Shown here: positions 18,489 through 26,445 of the stretch, piece by piece
Numbering within the stretch: position 1 is the stretch's first letter
How the letters are laid out: each line of letters begins with the position of its first letter
Assembly (NCBI GenBank): GCA_036625225.1
Contig: JAZKUF010000006.1
Span: forward strand, 127,097-191,096
Source of the DNA: Accumulibacter jenkinsii
GTDB lineage: Bacteria > Pseudomonadota > Gammaproteobacteria > Burkholderiales > Rhodocyclaceae
DNA length: 64,000 nucleotides
Reading direction: 5' to 3'
Translations under genes and position numbers: made by a program
Notes under the pieces: generated by a model
Told to the model about the DNA's origin: nothing
What the model saw: the letters and a program-made list of their open reading frames with translations, nothing else
Databases searched by the model: none

Positions 18489-19913
18489 TCAGGCAAAACC
18501 GGTCTGGATCGGTTCCGGGATCGACAGTCGCTGAAGCGCCGGCTGATGAATCGGGAAGACGATCCGGGCGACGCAACCGGAAATCTGATCGTCTTCCATG
18601 CCACGGTTGTTGCGCCGCAGACTGGCCGCCGCCTGATGGACTTCAGCAATCTCGCGAACGATCGCCAGACCCAGGCCACTGCCTTCGCCCTCGGTTCCAT
18701 CGACCCGGTAAAAACGGTCGAAGACCTTCTGCGACTCTTCATCGGCAATGCCGGGGCCGCTGTCCTCGATTTCGAGCAGCGCAAAATCACCCTGTGCGAT
18801 CACCCGCGCGGTCACCCGTCCAGCGGCCGGCGTGTAGCGCAGGGCATTGTCGAGCAGATTGTTGATCATCTCGCGCAAGAGAAATGCGCTCCCCTCTATG
18901 ACCACGCCAGCGGCCGGTTCATAGCCAAGGTCGATGCCTTTTTCGAGCGCCTGCACGACCCAGCTGGCCACCACTTCGCGTAACAGCTGATCCAGATCGA
19001 GCGTCACCAGCGTCTGCCGCGAGTTTTCGCTCGCCTCGGCACGGGCCAGCGACAAGAGCTGATTGACGAGATGCGAAGCACGATCGGCGCCGCTGAGGAT
19101 CTGCCTCAGGGCGTGCCGCAACTCTGCCGGATCGGTTTCGCGCATCGCCAACTGCGCCTGTGTCTTGAGGCCCGTGAGAGGGGTTCGCATCTGATGCGCG
19201 GCATCGGCGATGAAACGCCGTTGCGCGGTCACGTTGTGCTGCATTCTCGCCAGCATCGAGTTGAATGCTTCGGTCAGCGGCCGCAGCTCTTCCGGCACCC
19301 GGCGCAGCGCAATCGGCGACAGATCGGCTTCGCGTCTGGCTTCGATGCGGTCGCGCAGACGGGTCAGCGGACGCAAGCCCTGTGAGAGGCCGAACCAGAC
19401 CAGGACGACCGCGAGCGGAATGATGACAAATTGCGGCAGAATGACGCTGGCGATGATCTTGTTCGCCAGCTGCGAGCGTTTTTCGGTCGTTTCACCGACT
19501 TCGATCAGCACCCCGCGCTCGGCGGGAGCCCCCGCCTCCTGCAGGTAGAGATAGGCGACGCGGAGGGTCTGGCCGCGAAACTCGTCATCACGGAAAAGGA
19601 CTTCACTGTGCGCGTGAGCGATGAGTTCATGCGGCCGGGTCGGCGCCGGCAGTTCTGGATCGCCGACAATCAGCCTGCCGTCGCGGCCGAGCAGGTGAAA
19701 ATAGACGTTATCGATCTCGTCCGAGCGCAGAAAGATCTGCGCCAGGACGGGCGCCGCGAGTTCGGCCCGCCCGTCGACAAAGCTGATCTGGCGCGATATC
19801 GCCGCTACGTGTTCACGCAAGGACTGGTCGTAGGGAAAGCTCGCCACACTGTGGGCGAAGTAGTGAGTGAAGGCAATGCTGATCGGCCACACGAAGAGCA
19901 GCGGGGCCAGCAT
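18489..19913 (-). CDS. Sensor histidine kinase, TctE/QseC type
   Basis: About 474 residues. A first membrane helix at about 1-20, a periplasmic two-component sensor N-terminal domain (about 25-160), and a second helix at about 165-190 precede the HAMP region and the catalytic core. The H-box is FIADAAHQMRTPLTGLKTQ (phospho-His near 245), the N-box NNLLDNALRYTP, and the G-boxes are DSGPGIADEE and GSGLGLAIVREI. The ATG at 19913 is the first good start after the response-regulator gene; longer readings run antiparallel in frame through that gene and are shadows. It follows the regulator by 37 bases on the same strand. The TctE group senses tricarboxylates in some species, but the ligand here is unknown. 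Confidence 0.9.
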   Translation of the reverse strand: MLAPLLFVWPISIAFTHYFAHSVASFPYDQSLREHVAAISRQISFVDGRAELAAPVLAQIFLRSDEIDNVYFHLLGRDGRLIVGDPELPAPTRPHELIAHAHSEVLFRDDEFRGQTLRVAYLYLQEAGAPAERGVLIEVGETTEKRSQLANKIIASVILPQFVIIPLAVVLVWFGLSQGLRPLTRLRDRIEARREADLSPIALRRVPEELRPLTEAFNSMLARMQHNVTAQRRFIADAAHQMRTPLTGLKTQAQLAMRETDPAELRHALRQILSGADRASHLVNQLLSLARAEASENSRQTLVTLDLDQLLREVVASWVVQALEKGIDLGYEPAAGVVIEGSAFLLREMINNLLDNALRYTPAAGRVTARVIAQGDFALLEIEDSGPGIADEESQKVFDRFYRVDGTEGEGSGLGLAIVREIAEVHQAAASLRRNNRGMEDDQISGCVARIVFPIHQPALQRLSIPEPIQTGFA

Positions 19914-19950
19914 CCAGTCCAGAATCTCGCCGAACAGCGAGCGCTGGACG

Positions 19951-20631
19951 TCAGGGTTTTGTCTCTTCCGCAGGTTTCTCAAGGCAGTAGCCGAGGCCGC
20001 GCACAGTAATGATATTGACTCCGGTCGATTCGAGCTTCTTGCGCAAGCGGTGAATATAGACTTCGATCGCATTGTGGCTGACCTCCTCACCCCAGCCACA
20101 GAGGTGATCGACCAGTTGGTCCTTGCTGACCAGTCGCTTGGCCCGTAACAGGAGGATCTCGAGCAGACCCAGCTCGCGCGCCGAGAGATCGAGCATTTCC
20201 CCGTTAACCAGGGCACAGCGGTCGGTCTGGTCGAAGGTCAGCGAGCCGCACTCGATCATGTTCGAGGTGCCCGACGAGCGGCGGCTCAAGGCCCGCACCC
20301 GGGCCTCGAGTTCGGCCAGTTCGAAGGGCTTGACCATGTAGTCGTCGGCGCCGAGATCGAGCCCCTTGACGCGATCGTCGACGCCGTCAAGGGCGGTCAG
20401 GATCAACACCGGCGTGCCGGACTTGCGCGCCCGCAGCCGGCGCAGCACGTCCAGCCCCGACAGGCGAGGCAGGCCGAGGTCGAGGATCAACAGGTCGTAG
20501 TTGTTGGTCATCAACGCCGTATCGGCGCCGATGCCGTTGTCGGCGCAGTCGATTGCGTAGCCGCCCTGGCGCAATGACCGGCACAGGCCATCGGCAATGA
20601 TTCGGTCGTCTTCAGCGAGAAGAATGCGCAT
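19951..20631 (-). CDS. OmpR/PhoB-family response regulator, TctD/QseB type
   Basis: A 226-residue regulator. The receiver domain has the acidic pair E7-D8-D9, the phospho-acceptor D51 in LLILDLGLPRLSG, T79 and K101 in MVKPFE. The C-terminal winged helix (about 130-220) carries LSARELGLLEILLL and NAIEVYIHRLRKKLE. It is the first gene of a two-gene unit with the histidine kinase. A target cannot be named from the sequence; TctD-like members usually act on a divergent transport operon, but here the upstream region faces an M20 amidohydrolase gene on the same strand. Confidence 0.93.
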   Translation of the reverse strand: MRILLAEDDRIIADGLCRSLRQGGYAIDCADNGIGADTALMTNNYDLLILDLGLPRLSGLDVLRRLRARKSGTPVLILTALDGVDDRVKGLDLGADDYMVKPFELAELEARVRALSRRSSGTSNMIECGSLTFDQTDRCALVNGEMLDLSARELGLLEILLLRAKRLVSKDQLVDHLCGWGEEVSHNAIEVYIHRLRKKLESTGVNIITVRGLGYCLEKPAEETKP

Positions 20632-20634
20632 GTC

Positions 20635-20788
20635 TTGAAATGAGACGGCTTTCGCGCGTAAGCTCTCTGTAAGTCAGCTTCTCTAAACTGTGGATGCTGT
20701 TCTCCTTTTCATGGTCTCCGGAGTTCCGGCTGTGGCCCGAACTCGGGGAGTGCCCGCATACTGCACCGGGCACTCCCCGCCATTTTTT
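20635..20788 (+). ncRNA. Candidate small RNA transcript between two minus-strand genes
   Basis: The stretch starts with a sigma-70-like promoter (TTGAAA at 20635-20640, 18-base spacer, TAAGCT at 20659-20664) and ends in a strong plus-strand terminator at 20745-20788. This would give an RNA of roughly 118 nt from about 20671. Neither neighbour is on the plus strand, so the terminator has no protein-coding gene to serve. No convincing short coding frame was seen. It is only a candidate, because promoter matches in GC-rich DNA are easy to find by chance. Confidence 0.35.
20745..20788 (+). terminator. Rho-independent terminator, orphan
   Basis: A perfect 12-bp stem, GGGGAGTGCCCG (20745-20756) pairing with CGGGCACTCCCC (20767-20778), closes a 10-base loop. 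It is followed by GCCATTTTTT. The T run lies on the plus strand, so it ends transcription read rightwards. The flanking genes both read leftwards. Confidence 0.8.
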
Positions 20789-20898
20789 GCGCAGACAGGG
20801 GTCACAGGCACTCGCCGGTCACCCTGCCTGCGGTCCCGGCCGGAATTCCTGCAAAGTGTAACAAAAAAATCCCGCCCGGCACCCTTGTGCGCTCTCGA

Positions 20899-22089
20899 TC
20901 AGGGCGTCTCCGTCGCCGGCTTCGCCGCCAGCACGCGCTCGGCCAGGGCAACCCAGTAGCTCACGCCGAGCGGCAGGATCGCGTTGTTGAAGTCGTAATG
21001 GGGATTGTGCAGGGTGCAGCCACCGCTTCCCGGGCCATTGCCCAGCCAGACGTAGCAGCCGGGTTTTTCGCGCAGCATGTAAGCGAAATCCTCGGCCCCC
21101 ATTGACGGCAACTCGTTTTCGCGCACCTTGTCGGGCCCCAGCAAACGGCTCGCCACCGACCGGCAGATTTCGCTCTCGCGCGGACTGTTCACGGTCGGCG
21201 GATAACGATGGTCGAAACGCACCGCGATCTGCGCCCCGAAAGCACTGGCAATACCGCTGCACAGCCGCTCGACGGCCCGCTCGACGAGTTCCTGGGTGGC
21301 ACCATTGAAGGTGCGGATCGTGCCCCGTACGAGGGCGTCGTCGGGAATGATGTTCCACGCTTCGCCGGCGTGGATCTGGGTCACGCTGACAACCGCCGAT
21401 TCGCACGGGTGGAGGTTGCGGGCCACGACCGTCTGTAGCGCCATCACCAGATGGCTGGTCGCAACCAGGGTATCGACTCCCTGATGGGGCATCGCCGCAT
21501 GACAACCATGCCCGCGCACCGAAATTTCGAAGGTACAGGTACCGGCCATCACCGGCCCGGGCATCACCGCCATCTCGCCGACCGGGATTCCTGGCCAGTT
21601 GTGCAGGCCAAATACGGCGTCCATCGGGAATTTCTCGAACAGACCATCGGTGATCATCACCGCGGCACCTCCCTCGGACTCCTCGGCGGGCTGAAAGATG
21701 AAGTAAACGCTGCCGTCAATGTCGAGTTCATCGCCATGTTCCGCCATGTAGCGCGCCGCACCGAGCAGCATCGTCGTGTGCCCATCATGACCGCAGGCAT
21801 GCATTCGCCCCTCGCTTCTCGAACGATGGGGAAAGTCGTTCTTTTCCTGCAGGGGAAGGGCATCCATGTCGGCCCGAAGGCCAATGGCACGGCAGCTGTG
21901 ACCTTTGCGCAGGATGCCGACAACGCCGGTGGTCGCGAGACCGCAATCCACTTCCAGCCCGCATTTGACCAGTTCGCGCGCCACCACTTCGGCGGTTCTG
22001 AACTCGTTGAAAGCAAGTTCGGGATGCGCGTGAAGGTCGTGCCGAATGGCCGCGAGATCAGCCAGAAAGGGAATTTTCAGAGTTTCCAT
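20899..22089 (-). CDS. M20-family amidohydrolase (hippurate hydrolase / N-acyl-amino-acid deacylase type)
   Basis: A 396-residue metallopeptidase of the M20D group, which removes acyl groups from amino acids. Metal and catalytic motifs are present in order: HPELAFNEFRT near the N-terminus, LRADMDALP, MHACGHDGHT (metal-binding Cys/His), and FQPAEESEGGA (catalytic Glu pair), then HNWPG and the C-terminal GAEDFAYM. The dimerisation domain sits in the middle. It is monocistronic. The exact substrate, such as hippurate, N-acetyl-amino acid or an acyl amino acid like the product of the FeeM-type enzyme at 2.9 kb, cannot be decided. Confidence 0.9.
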   Translation of the reverse strand: METLKIPFLADLAAIRHDLHAHPELAFNEFRTAEVVARELVKCGLEVDCGLATTGVVGILRKGHSCRAIGLRADMDALPLQEKNDFPHRSRSEGRMHACGHDGHTTMLLGAARYMAEHGDELDIDGSVYFIFQPAEESEGGAAVMITDGLFEKFPMDAVFGLHNWPGIPVGEMAVMPGPVMAGTCTFEISVRGHGCHAAMPHQGVDTLVATSHLVMALQTVVARNLHPCESAVVSVTQIHAGEAWNIIPDDALVRGTIRTFNGATQELVERAVERLCSGIASAFGAQIAVRFDHRYPPTVNSPRESEICRSVASRLLGPDKVRENELPSMGAEDFAYMLREKPGCYVWLGNGPGSGGCTLHNPHYDFNNAILPLGVSYWVALAERVLAAKPATETP

Positions 22090-22285
22090 GGACCCGGCCT
22101 GAGCAGTTGAGGAACTCCAGTCTATTCCACTGAGCGCTCCCCGTCACGTCAATTCTGCAGCCCGGAATTGTTCAATAAGTATCTGTTTCAATGATCATTT
22201 TTTGATTTTCCCAGATCCGGGCGGGAAGGGGACAAGTCGGTGGGAAAGCGTCTGACAGGAAGGGGATAAAATCGTCAGAAAGCAC

Positions 22286-22316
22286 CTGTGGACAAGTTGT
22301 CCGATTCTGTCCACAG
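22286..22316. repeat. Nested inverted repeats with DnaA-box-like arms
   Basis: CTGTGGACA (22286-22294) and TGTCCACAG (22308-22316) are perfect inverted arms 13 bases apart. Inside and overlapping the first arm lies a second palindrome, GGACAA-G-TTGTCC (22290-22302). The arms cannot all pair at once, so alternative hairpins or a double protein-binding site are possible. Confidence 0.6.
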
Positions 22317-22577
22317 TTCCATACCGCTCTTCCGCACTCCGGAATCAAGCTTCAGTAAATTGATTTAAAATCAAAAAAAAAGATATCAACAGACTTGTCT
22401 CTGATAGATTCTTTATAGTATTTATATATACAGATCCTAAAAACAGGGCCAGGCATTCCGTTACTGGCGCCTCCTAGCGGTTTCCAGAGGTCCCGCCAGG
22501 AGGGTTTCGTGAACCGTCTTTCCGGCAACCCGCGACGAAAACAAAAACGCCATTGCATCAGCGGCTTGAAAATCGGA

Positions 22578-22627
22578 CACTGCCGGTCGCTTGCGGTCGG
22601 CAGTGCGCATCCGTTATGCTTGCTCGC
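22578..22627 (+). promoter_or_regulatory. rapZ promoter with overlapping inverted repeat; probably leaderless mRNA
   Basis: TTGCGG (22591-22596), 18-base spacer and TATGCT (22615-22620) form a plausible sigma-70 promoter only seven bases before the rapZ ATG, so transcription would start at or next to the start codon. No Shine-Dalgarno is visible. A perfect 8-bp inverted repeat, CACTGCCG (22578-22585) and CGGCAGTG (22598-22605), brackets the -35 box and could be an operator. Confidence 0.45.
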
Positions 22628-23509
22628 ATGCATCTCGTTCTCATCAGTGGTCTTTCCGGTTCCGGCAAGTCGGTCGCCCTCAAGGTGCTCGAGGACGCGG
22701 ACTACTACTGCGTCGACAACCTGCCCTCCCAGTTGCTGCAGCCGCTGGTCGGACACCTGGGTCTGCAGGGCTATGACAAGGTCGGTGTGGCCATCGACAT
22801 TCGTGGCGGCGACAGCGTGGCCATGCTGCCGCTGCAGCTCGAAGCCCTGCGGGCGAACGAACTCGACCTGCAGTTCCTGTTTCTCGACGCGCAGGATTCA
22901 ACGCTGATCAAGCGTTATTCGGAAACGCGACGCCGGCATCCGCTGGCCAGCGACCAGCTGACGCTGACCGAAGCGATCGCCGAGGAGCGGATTCGTCTCG
23001 GCGAGCTGGTCGCCCTCGGTCACCACATCGATACCAGCGGCGTCAAGGCGAGCGTGCTGCGCACCTGGGTTCGCCAGTTCGTCGCCCGCGATCCTTCGGT
23101 CGACACTCGCCTCGGACTGACCTTGCTCTTCGAGTCATTCGGGTTCAAGCACGGCATTCCGCTCGACGCCGACCTGGTCTTCGACGTTCGTTGTCTGCCC
23201 AATCCGCACTACGATCCGCTGCTGCGCCCGTTCACCGGTTGTGACGCGCCGGTGATCGATTTTCTCGAGGCCGAACCCGAGGTGCTGCGCATGCGCAGCG
23301 ACATCGCCGGTTTCCTGCGCGCCTGGCTGCCTTCCTACGTCCAGGACAGCCGCAATTACCTGACGGTGGGTATCGGTTGTACCGGCGGCCAGCATCGCTC
23401 GGTCTATCTCGCCGAGTGGTTGAAGAGCGAGTTCGAGGGCTGCGCGCGTGTGCTGGTGCGTCACCGTGAGTTGCGTTCCCCCGCGATGCTGGCTGCCGGA
23501 AACCCGTGA
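22628..23509 (+). CDS. rapZ: RapZ, RNase adapter protein / nucleotide-binding regulator
   Basis: A 293-residue YvcJ/RapZ-family protein. The Walker A motif GLSGSGKS occupies residues 8-15, right at the N-terminus as usual; the C-terminal domain ends with VGIGCTGGQHRSVYLAEWL, the conserved sugar-phosphate/RNA-binding part. In enterobacteria RapZ directs a small RNA to RNase E to set GlcN6P synthase levels; in other bacteria the role is less clear. ATG 22628 gives the correct family N-terminus; longer in-frame readings do not. The stop overlaps the next gene start. The usual neighbours hprK and ptsN are absent from this window. Confidence 0.93.
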   Translation: MHLVLISGLSGSGKSVALKVLEDADYYCVDNLPSQLLQPLVGHLGLQGYDKVGVAIDIRGGDSVAMLPLQLEALRANELDLQFLFLDAQDSTLIKRYSETRRRHPLASDQLTLTEAIAEERIRLGELVALGHHIDTSGVKASVLRTWVRQFVARDPSVDTRLGLTLLFESFGFKHGIPLDADLVFDVRCLPNPHYDPLLRPFTGCDAPVIDFLEAEPEVLRMRSDIAGFLRAWLPSYVQDSRNYLTVGIGCTGGQHRSVYLAEWLKSEFEGCARVLVRHRELRSPAMLAAGNP

Positions 23510-23883
23510 TCGCCTGGTTCGGGTTTCTGAAATCTGGCGACTGGCTGGTGATGTTGATCGGTCTGCTGGTTTGTGCAGCATCGTTTCCGCTCGCATTTCG
23601 CGCTGGCGTGGCTGAGAAAGCGGTCGTCAGGCGCGGCGGCGAAGTTTTTTCCGAGCTTGATCTCGCGCGCAATCGGCGCATCGAAGTTCCCGGGCCGCTG
23701 GGGATGACGACCGTGGTCGTCGACCGGCATCGGGTGCGCGTCGCTTCCGACCCCGGCCTCCGCCAGTACTGCGTGCGCCAGGGATGGCTCGCCCGCCCCG
23801 GCGAGATTGCCATCTGTGCGCCGAATCAGGTCAGCGTCGAGGTCCAGGGAAGCCAGCGAACCTACGACTCGCTGTCGTATTGA
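23506..23883 (+). CDS. NusG domain II-containing membrane-anchored protein
   Basis: A 125-residue protein starting with GTG that overlaps the rapZ stop (GTGA). One membrane helix at about 12-32 is followed by a small beta domain (about 45-120) of the NusG domain II type, with RRIEVPGPLGMTTVVVDRHRVRV and PNQVSVEVQG. The family is short, membrane anchored and of unknown role; in many bacteria it stands by electron-transport or flavin-transfer genes. Translational coupling suggests co-expression with rapZ, which may simply reflect packing. Confidence 0.75.
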   Translation: MIAWFGFLKSGDWLVMLIGLLVCAASFPLAFRAGVAEKAVVRRGGEVFSELDLARNRRIEVPGPLGMTTVVVDRHRVRVASDPGLRQYCVRQGWLARPGEIAICAPNQVSVEVQGSQRTYDSLSY

Positions 23884-23911
23884 ACACTGGCTTCGATTCA
23901 GCGAGCCGGTT

Positions 23912-23917
23912 TATAAT
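23912..23917 (+). promoter_or_regulatory. -10 box of the ahcY promoter
   Basis: A perfect TATAAT stands 11 bases before the start of the SAH riboswitch, so transcription should begin just at or before its first stem. The expected -35 position has no clear TTGACA-like match, so the promoter may need help or rely on the -10. Confidence 0.55.
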
Positions 23918-23927
23918 CCGGGCTTGA

Positions 23928-23992
23928 TCCGAGGAGCGCTGCAAGGCTGTCGTCCGACAGTTTCAGGCTCGGATTTCTCGAACGGCGCTCAT
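23928..23992 (+). ncRNA. SAH riboswitch (S-adenosyl-L-homocysteine aptamer)
   Basis: The leader of ahcY has the conserved SAH aptamer blocks in the right order: TCCGAGGAGCGCTGCAAG (23928 onward), then a variable hairpin, then CAGGCTCGGA pairing back to TCCGAG to close P1, and AACGGCGCTC pairing with GAGCGCT to form the pseudoknot-like third helix. In Betaproteobacteria this riboswitch sits before ahcY and switches expression on when SAH rises. A 110-base stretch between aptamer and start codon leaves room for the expression platform. Confidence 0.93.
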
Positions 23993-24102
23993 CCAACCAC
24001 CCGCATCGGGAGTGGCAAGCTGGATGGGCTGAGGCAAAAGTCTCCTCGCCGTCAAATCCCGTAGTTGCCGTTTCCCGGTCACAGTTCTCAAGGAGCCTCA
24101 CT

Positions 24103-25515
24103 GTGTCGGACACCTTTACTCAAACGCAGGACTACGTGATTGCCGACCTCGGCCTCGCCGCCTGGGGTCGCAAGGAAATTCGCATCGCCGAAACCGAAAT
24201 GCCGGGCCTGATGGCGATTCGCGAAGAATTCGCCGCTGCCCGCCCGCTGCAGGGCGCGCGCATCACCGGCTCGCTGCACATGACGATCCAGACTGCGGTG
24301 CTGATCGAAACCCTGACGGCCCTCGGAGCCGAAGTGCGCTGGGCATCATGCAACATCTTCTCGACCCAGGATCACGCTGCCGCGGCGATCGCCGCCATGG
24401 GAGTCGCCGTCTTCGCGGTCAAGGGCGAGTCGCTGCAGGATTACTGGGAGTACACGCACCGGATCTTCGAATGGCCGGACGGGGGCTTCAGCAACATGAT
24501 CCTTGACGACGGCGGCGACGCGACGCTCCTGCTGCACCTCGGCGCGCGCGCCGAAAGCAAGCTCTCGGTGCTCGCGAATCCCGCTTCCGAAGAGGAGATC
24601 GTCCTCTTTTCGGCGATCAGGGCGAAGCTCGCGAGCGATCCGACCTGGTATTCGCAGCGCCTGGCAGCGATTCAGGGCGTCACCGAGGAAACGACGACCG
24701 GCGTTCATCGCCTGTATCAGATGCACGCCCGGGGCGAACTCAAGTTCCCGGCGATCAACGTGAACGACTCGGTGACCAAATCCAAGTTCGACAACCTCTA
24801 CGGCTGCCGCGAATCGCTGGTCGATGGCGTCAAGCGGGCGACCGACGTCATGATCGCCGGCAAGGTGGCGCTGATCGCCGGTTACGGCGACGTCGGCAAG
24901 GGCTCGGCACAGGCCATGCGCGCCCTCTCGGCACAGGTGTGGGTCACCGAGATCGACCCCATCTGTGCCCTGCAGGCCGCGATGGAAGGCTATCGCGTGG
25001 TGACCATGGACTACGCCGCCGACAAGGCCGACATCTTCGTCACCTGTACCGGCAACTACCATGTCATCACCCACGCGCACATGGAAAAGATGAAGGATCA
25101 GGCGATCGTCTGCAACATTGGCCACTTCGACAACGAGATCGACGTCGCCTCGGTCGAGGTCTATCCCTGGGAAGAAATCAAGCCACAGGTCGATCACGTG
25201 ATCTTTCCCGATGGCAAGCGGATCATCCTGCTTGCCAAGGGTCGCCTGGTCAACCTCGGTTGCGGCACCGGCCATCCGTCCTATGTCATGAGTTCATCGT
25301 TCGCCAACCAGACGATCGCCCAGATCGAACTGTTCACGCGCAACGCCGACTACCCGATCGGCGTTTATACGCTGCCCAAACACCTCGACGAAAAAGTCGC
25401 TCGCCTGCAGCTGAAGAAGCTCAATGCGCAGCTTTCCGAACTCACCGAGCAGCAGGCGGCTTACATCGGGGTGGCGAAGGAAGGTCCGTACAAGTCCGAC
25501 CAGTATCGTTACTGA
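24103..25515 (+). CDS. ahcY: Adenosylhomocysteinase
   Basis: A 470-residue NAD-dependent hydrolase that splits S-adenosylhomocysteine into homocysteine and adenosine, clearing the product of SAM-dependent methylation. NVNDSVTKSKFDN holds the catalytic Lys and Asp; GYGDVGKGSAQAM near 260 is the NAD-binding loop; the C-terminus ends KSDQYRY as in the family. Translation starts at GTG 24103 with AAGGAG before it. It is preceded by an SAH riboswitch and followed by metF, so these genes form a methyl-cycle unit. Confidence 0.97.
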   Translation: MSDTFTQTQDYVIADLGLAAWGRKEIRIAETEMPGLMAIREEFAAARPLQGARITGSLHMTIQTAVLIETLTALGAEVRWASCNIFSTQDHAAAAIAAMGVAVFAVKGESLQDYWEYTHRIFEWPDGGFSNMILDDGGDATLLLHLGARAESKLSVLANPASEEEIVLFSAIRAKLASDPTWYSQRLAAIQGVTEETTTGVHRLYQMHARGELKFPAINVNDSVTKSKFDNLYGCRESLVDGVKRATDVMIAGKVALIAGYGDVGKGSAQAMRALSAQVWVTEIDPICALQAAMEGYRVVTMDYAADKADIFVTCTGNYHVITHAHMEKMKDQAIVCNIGHFDNEIDVASVEVYPWEEIKPQVDHVIFPDGKRIILLAKGRLVNLGCGTGHPSYVMSSSFANQTIAQIELFTRNADYPIGVYTLPKHLDEKVARLQLKKLNAQLSELTEQQAAYIGVAKEGPYKSDQYRY

Positions 25516-25605
25516 CCCTCCCTTACCGCCTGTTCTCGTCGCTCTTTCGTCGCTCAATGAGCACGAGAAGGCGACGAGGCAGTTCTGCACGAAAGTGGCC
25601 TTGTC

Positions 25606-26445
25606 ATGACACAGCACCTTCCTGCCTTCAGCCTCGAACTTTTTCCGCCGCAGACCCTGGAGGGAGCGGAAAAGCTGCGCGCTGCGCGCGCTCAGCTCGC
25701 CTTGCTCAAACCCCGCTTCTTTTCGGTCACCTTTGGTGCGGGCGGTTCAACACGCGATCGGACGCTCGATACCGTGCTCGAAATCCAGCGCGAGGGTCAC
25801 GCTGCGGCGCCGCACCTGTCGTGCATCGGGTCTACGCGCGAAAGCATCCGGGCGATCCTCGAACAGTATCGTGCGCACGGCATCCGGCATCTGGTTGCCC
25901 TGCGGGGCGACCTGCCGTCGGGGATGGCGAGACCGGGCGCGTTTCGCTACGCCAACGAACTGGTCGAATTCATTCGCGCCGAAACCGGCGCCTGGTTCCA
26001 CATCGAAGTGGCTGCCTACCCGGAGTACCATCCGCAGGCGAAGGGCCCGATGGAGGATCTCCTGGCTTTCAAGCGCAAGCTCGAAGCCGGGGCCGACTCG
26101 GCGATCACCCAGTATTTCTACAACTTCGACGCCTACGCCAATTTTATCGACGAGTGCGAGGCGGTTGGCATCAACGTGCCGATTGTTCCGGGCATCATGC
26201 CGATCTCGAGCTACAGCAACCTGGCCCGCTTTTCCGACAACTGCGGCGCCGAGATCCCCCGCTGGATCCGGAAGCGGCTTGAAAGCTACGGCGACGACAG
26301 CGCTTCGATCCGGGCCTTCGGTCTGGACGTGGTCACCCATCTCTGCGAACGATTGCTCGCCAGCGGCGTTCCCGGCCTGCACTTCTACACGCTCAACCAG
26401 GTGACGCTGACGACGACGCTGTGGCGGCGCCTGGGGCTGGTGTGA
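25606..26445 (+). CDS. metF: 5,10-methylenetetrahydrofolate reductase
   Basis: A 279-residue flavoprotein that makes 5-methyl-THF for methionine synthesis. It begins with the family FSLELFPP motif and has SVTFGAGGSTRDRT, HLVALRGDLP and ITQYFYNFDAY, which line the FAD/folate site. Its start is 90 bases after ahcY. Together they supply methyl groups and remove SAH, and the riboswitch may control both. The stop overlaps the next gene start by four bases. Confidence 0.96.
   Translation: MTQHLPAFSLELFPPQTLEGAEKLRAARAQLALLKPRFFSVTFGAGGSTRDRTLDTVLEIQREGHAAAPHLSCIGSTRESIRAILEQYRAHGIRHLVALRGDLPSGMARPGAFRYANELVEFIRAETGAWFHIEVAAYPEYHPQAKGPMEDLLAFKRKLEAGADSAITQYFYNFDAYANFIDECEAVGINVPIVPGIMPISSYSNLARFSDNCGAEIPRWIRKRLESYGDDSASIRAFGLDVVTHLCERLLASGVPGLHFYTLNQVTLTTTLWRRLGLV

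Larger units (their letters stand above)
22090..22627. other. 538-base intergenic region, AT-rich in the middle, between divergent genes
   Basis: No gene is seen. The region holds stacked palindromes at 22286-22316, then about 90 bases of very AT-rich sequence (about 22355-22445, with an A9 run and TTTATATATA), then the rapZ promoter. Several sites differ by one or two bases from the DnaA box (TTGTCCACA read on the minus strand at 22287-22295, CTGTCCACA at 22307-22315). This resembles part of an origin or a strongly bent promoter, but there is no dnaA, parAB or gidA gene nearby. Confidence 0.6.

Noticed and set aside
19914..20216. N-terminal extension of the histidine kinase
   Set aside because: It overlaps the response-regulator gene out of frame on the same strand and is basic low-complexity shadow sequence; the kinase starts at 19913.
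22352..22756. A 134-codon minus-strand frame crossing the AT-rich region and the start of rapZ
   Set aside because: It is antisense to rapZ in one half and runs through the AT-rich tract in the other; no start signal or family.
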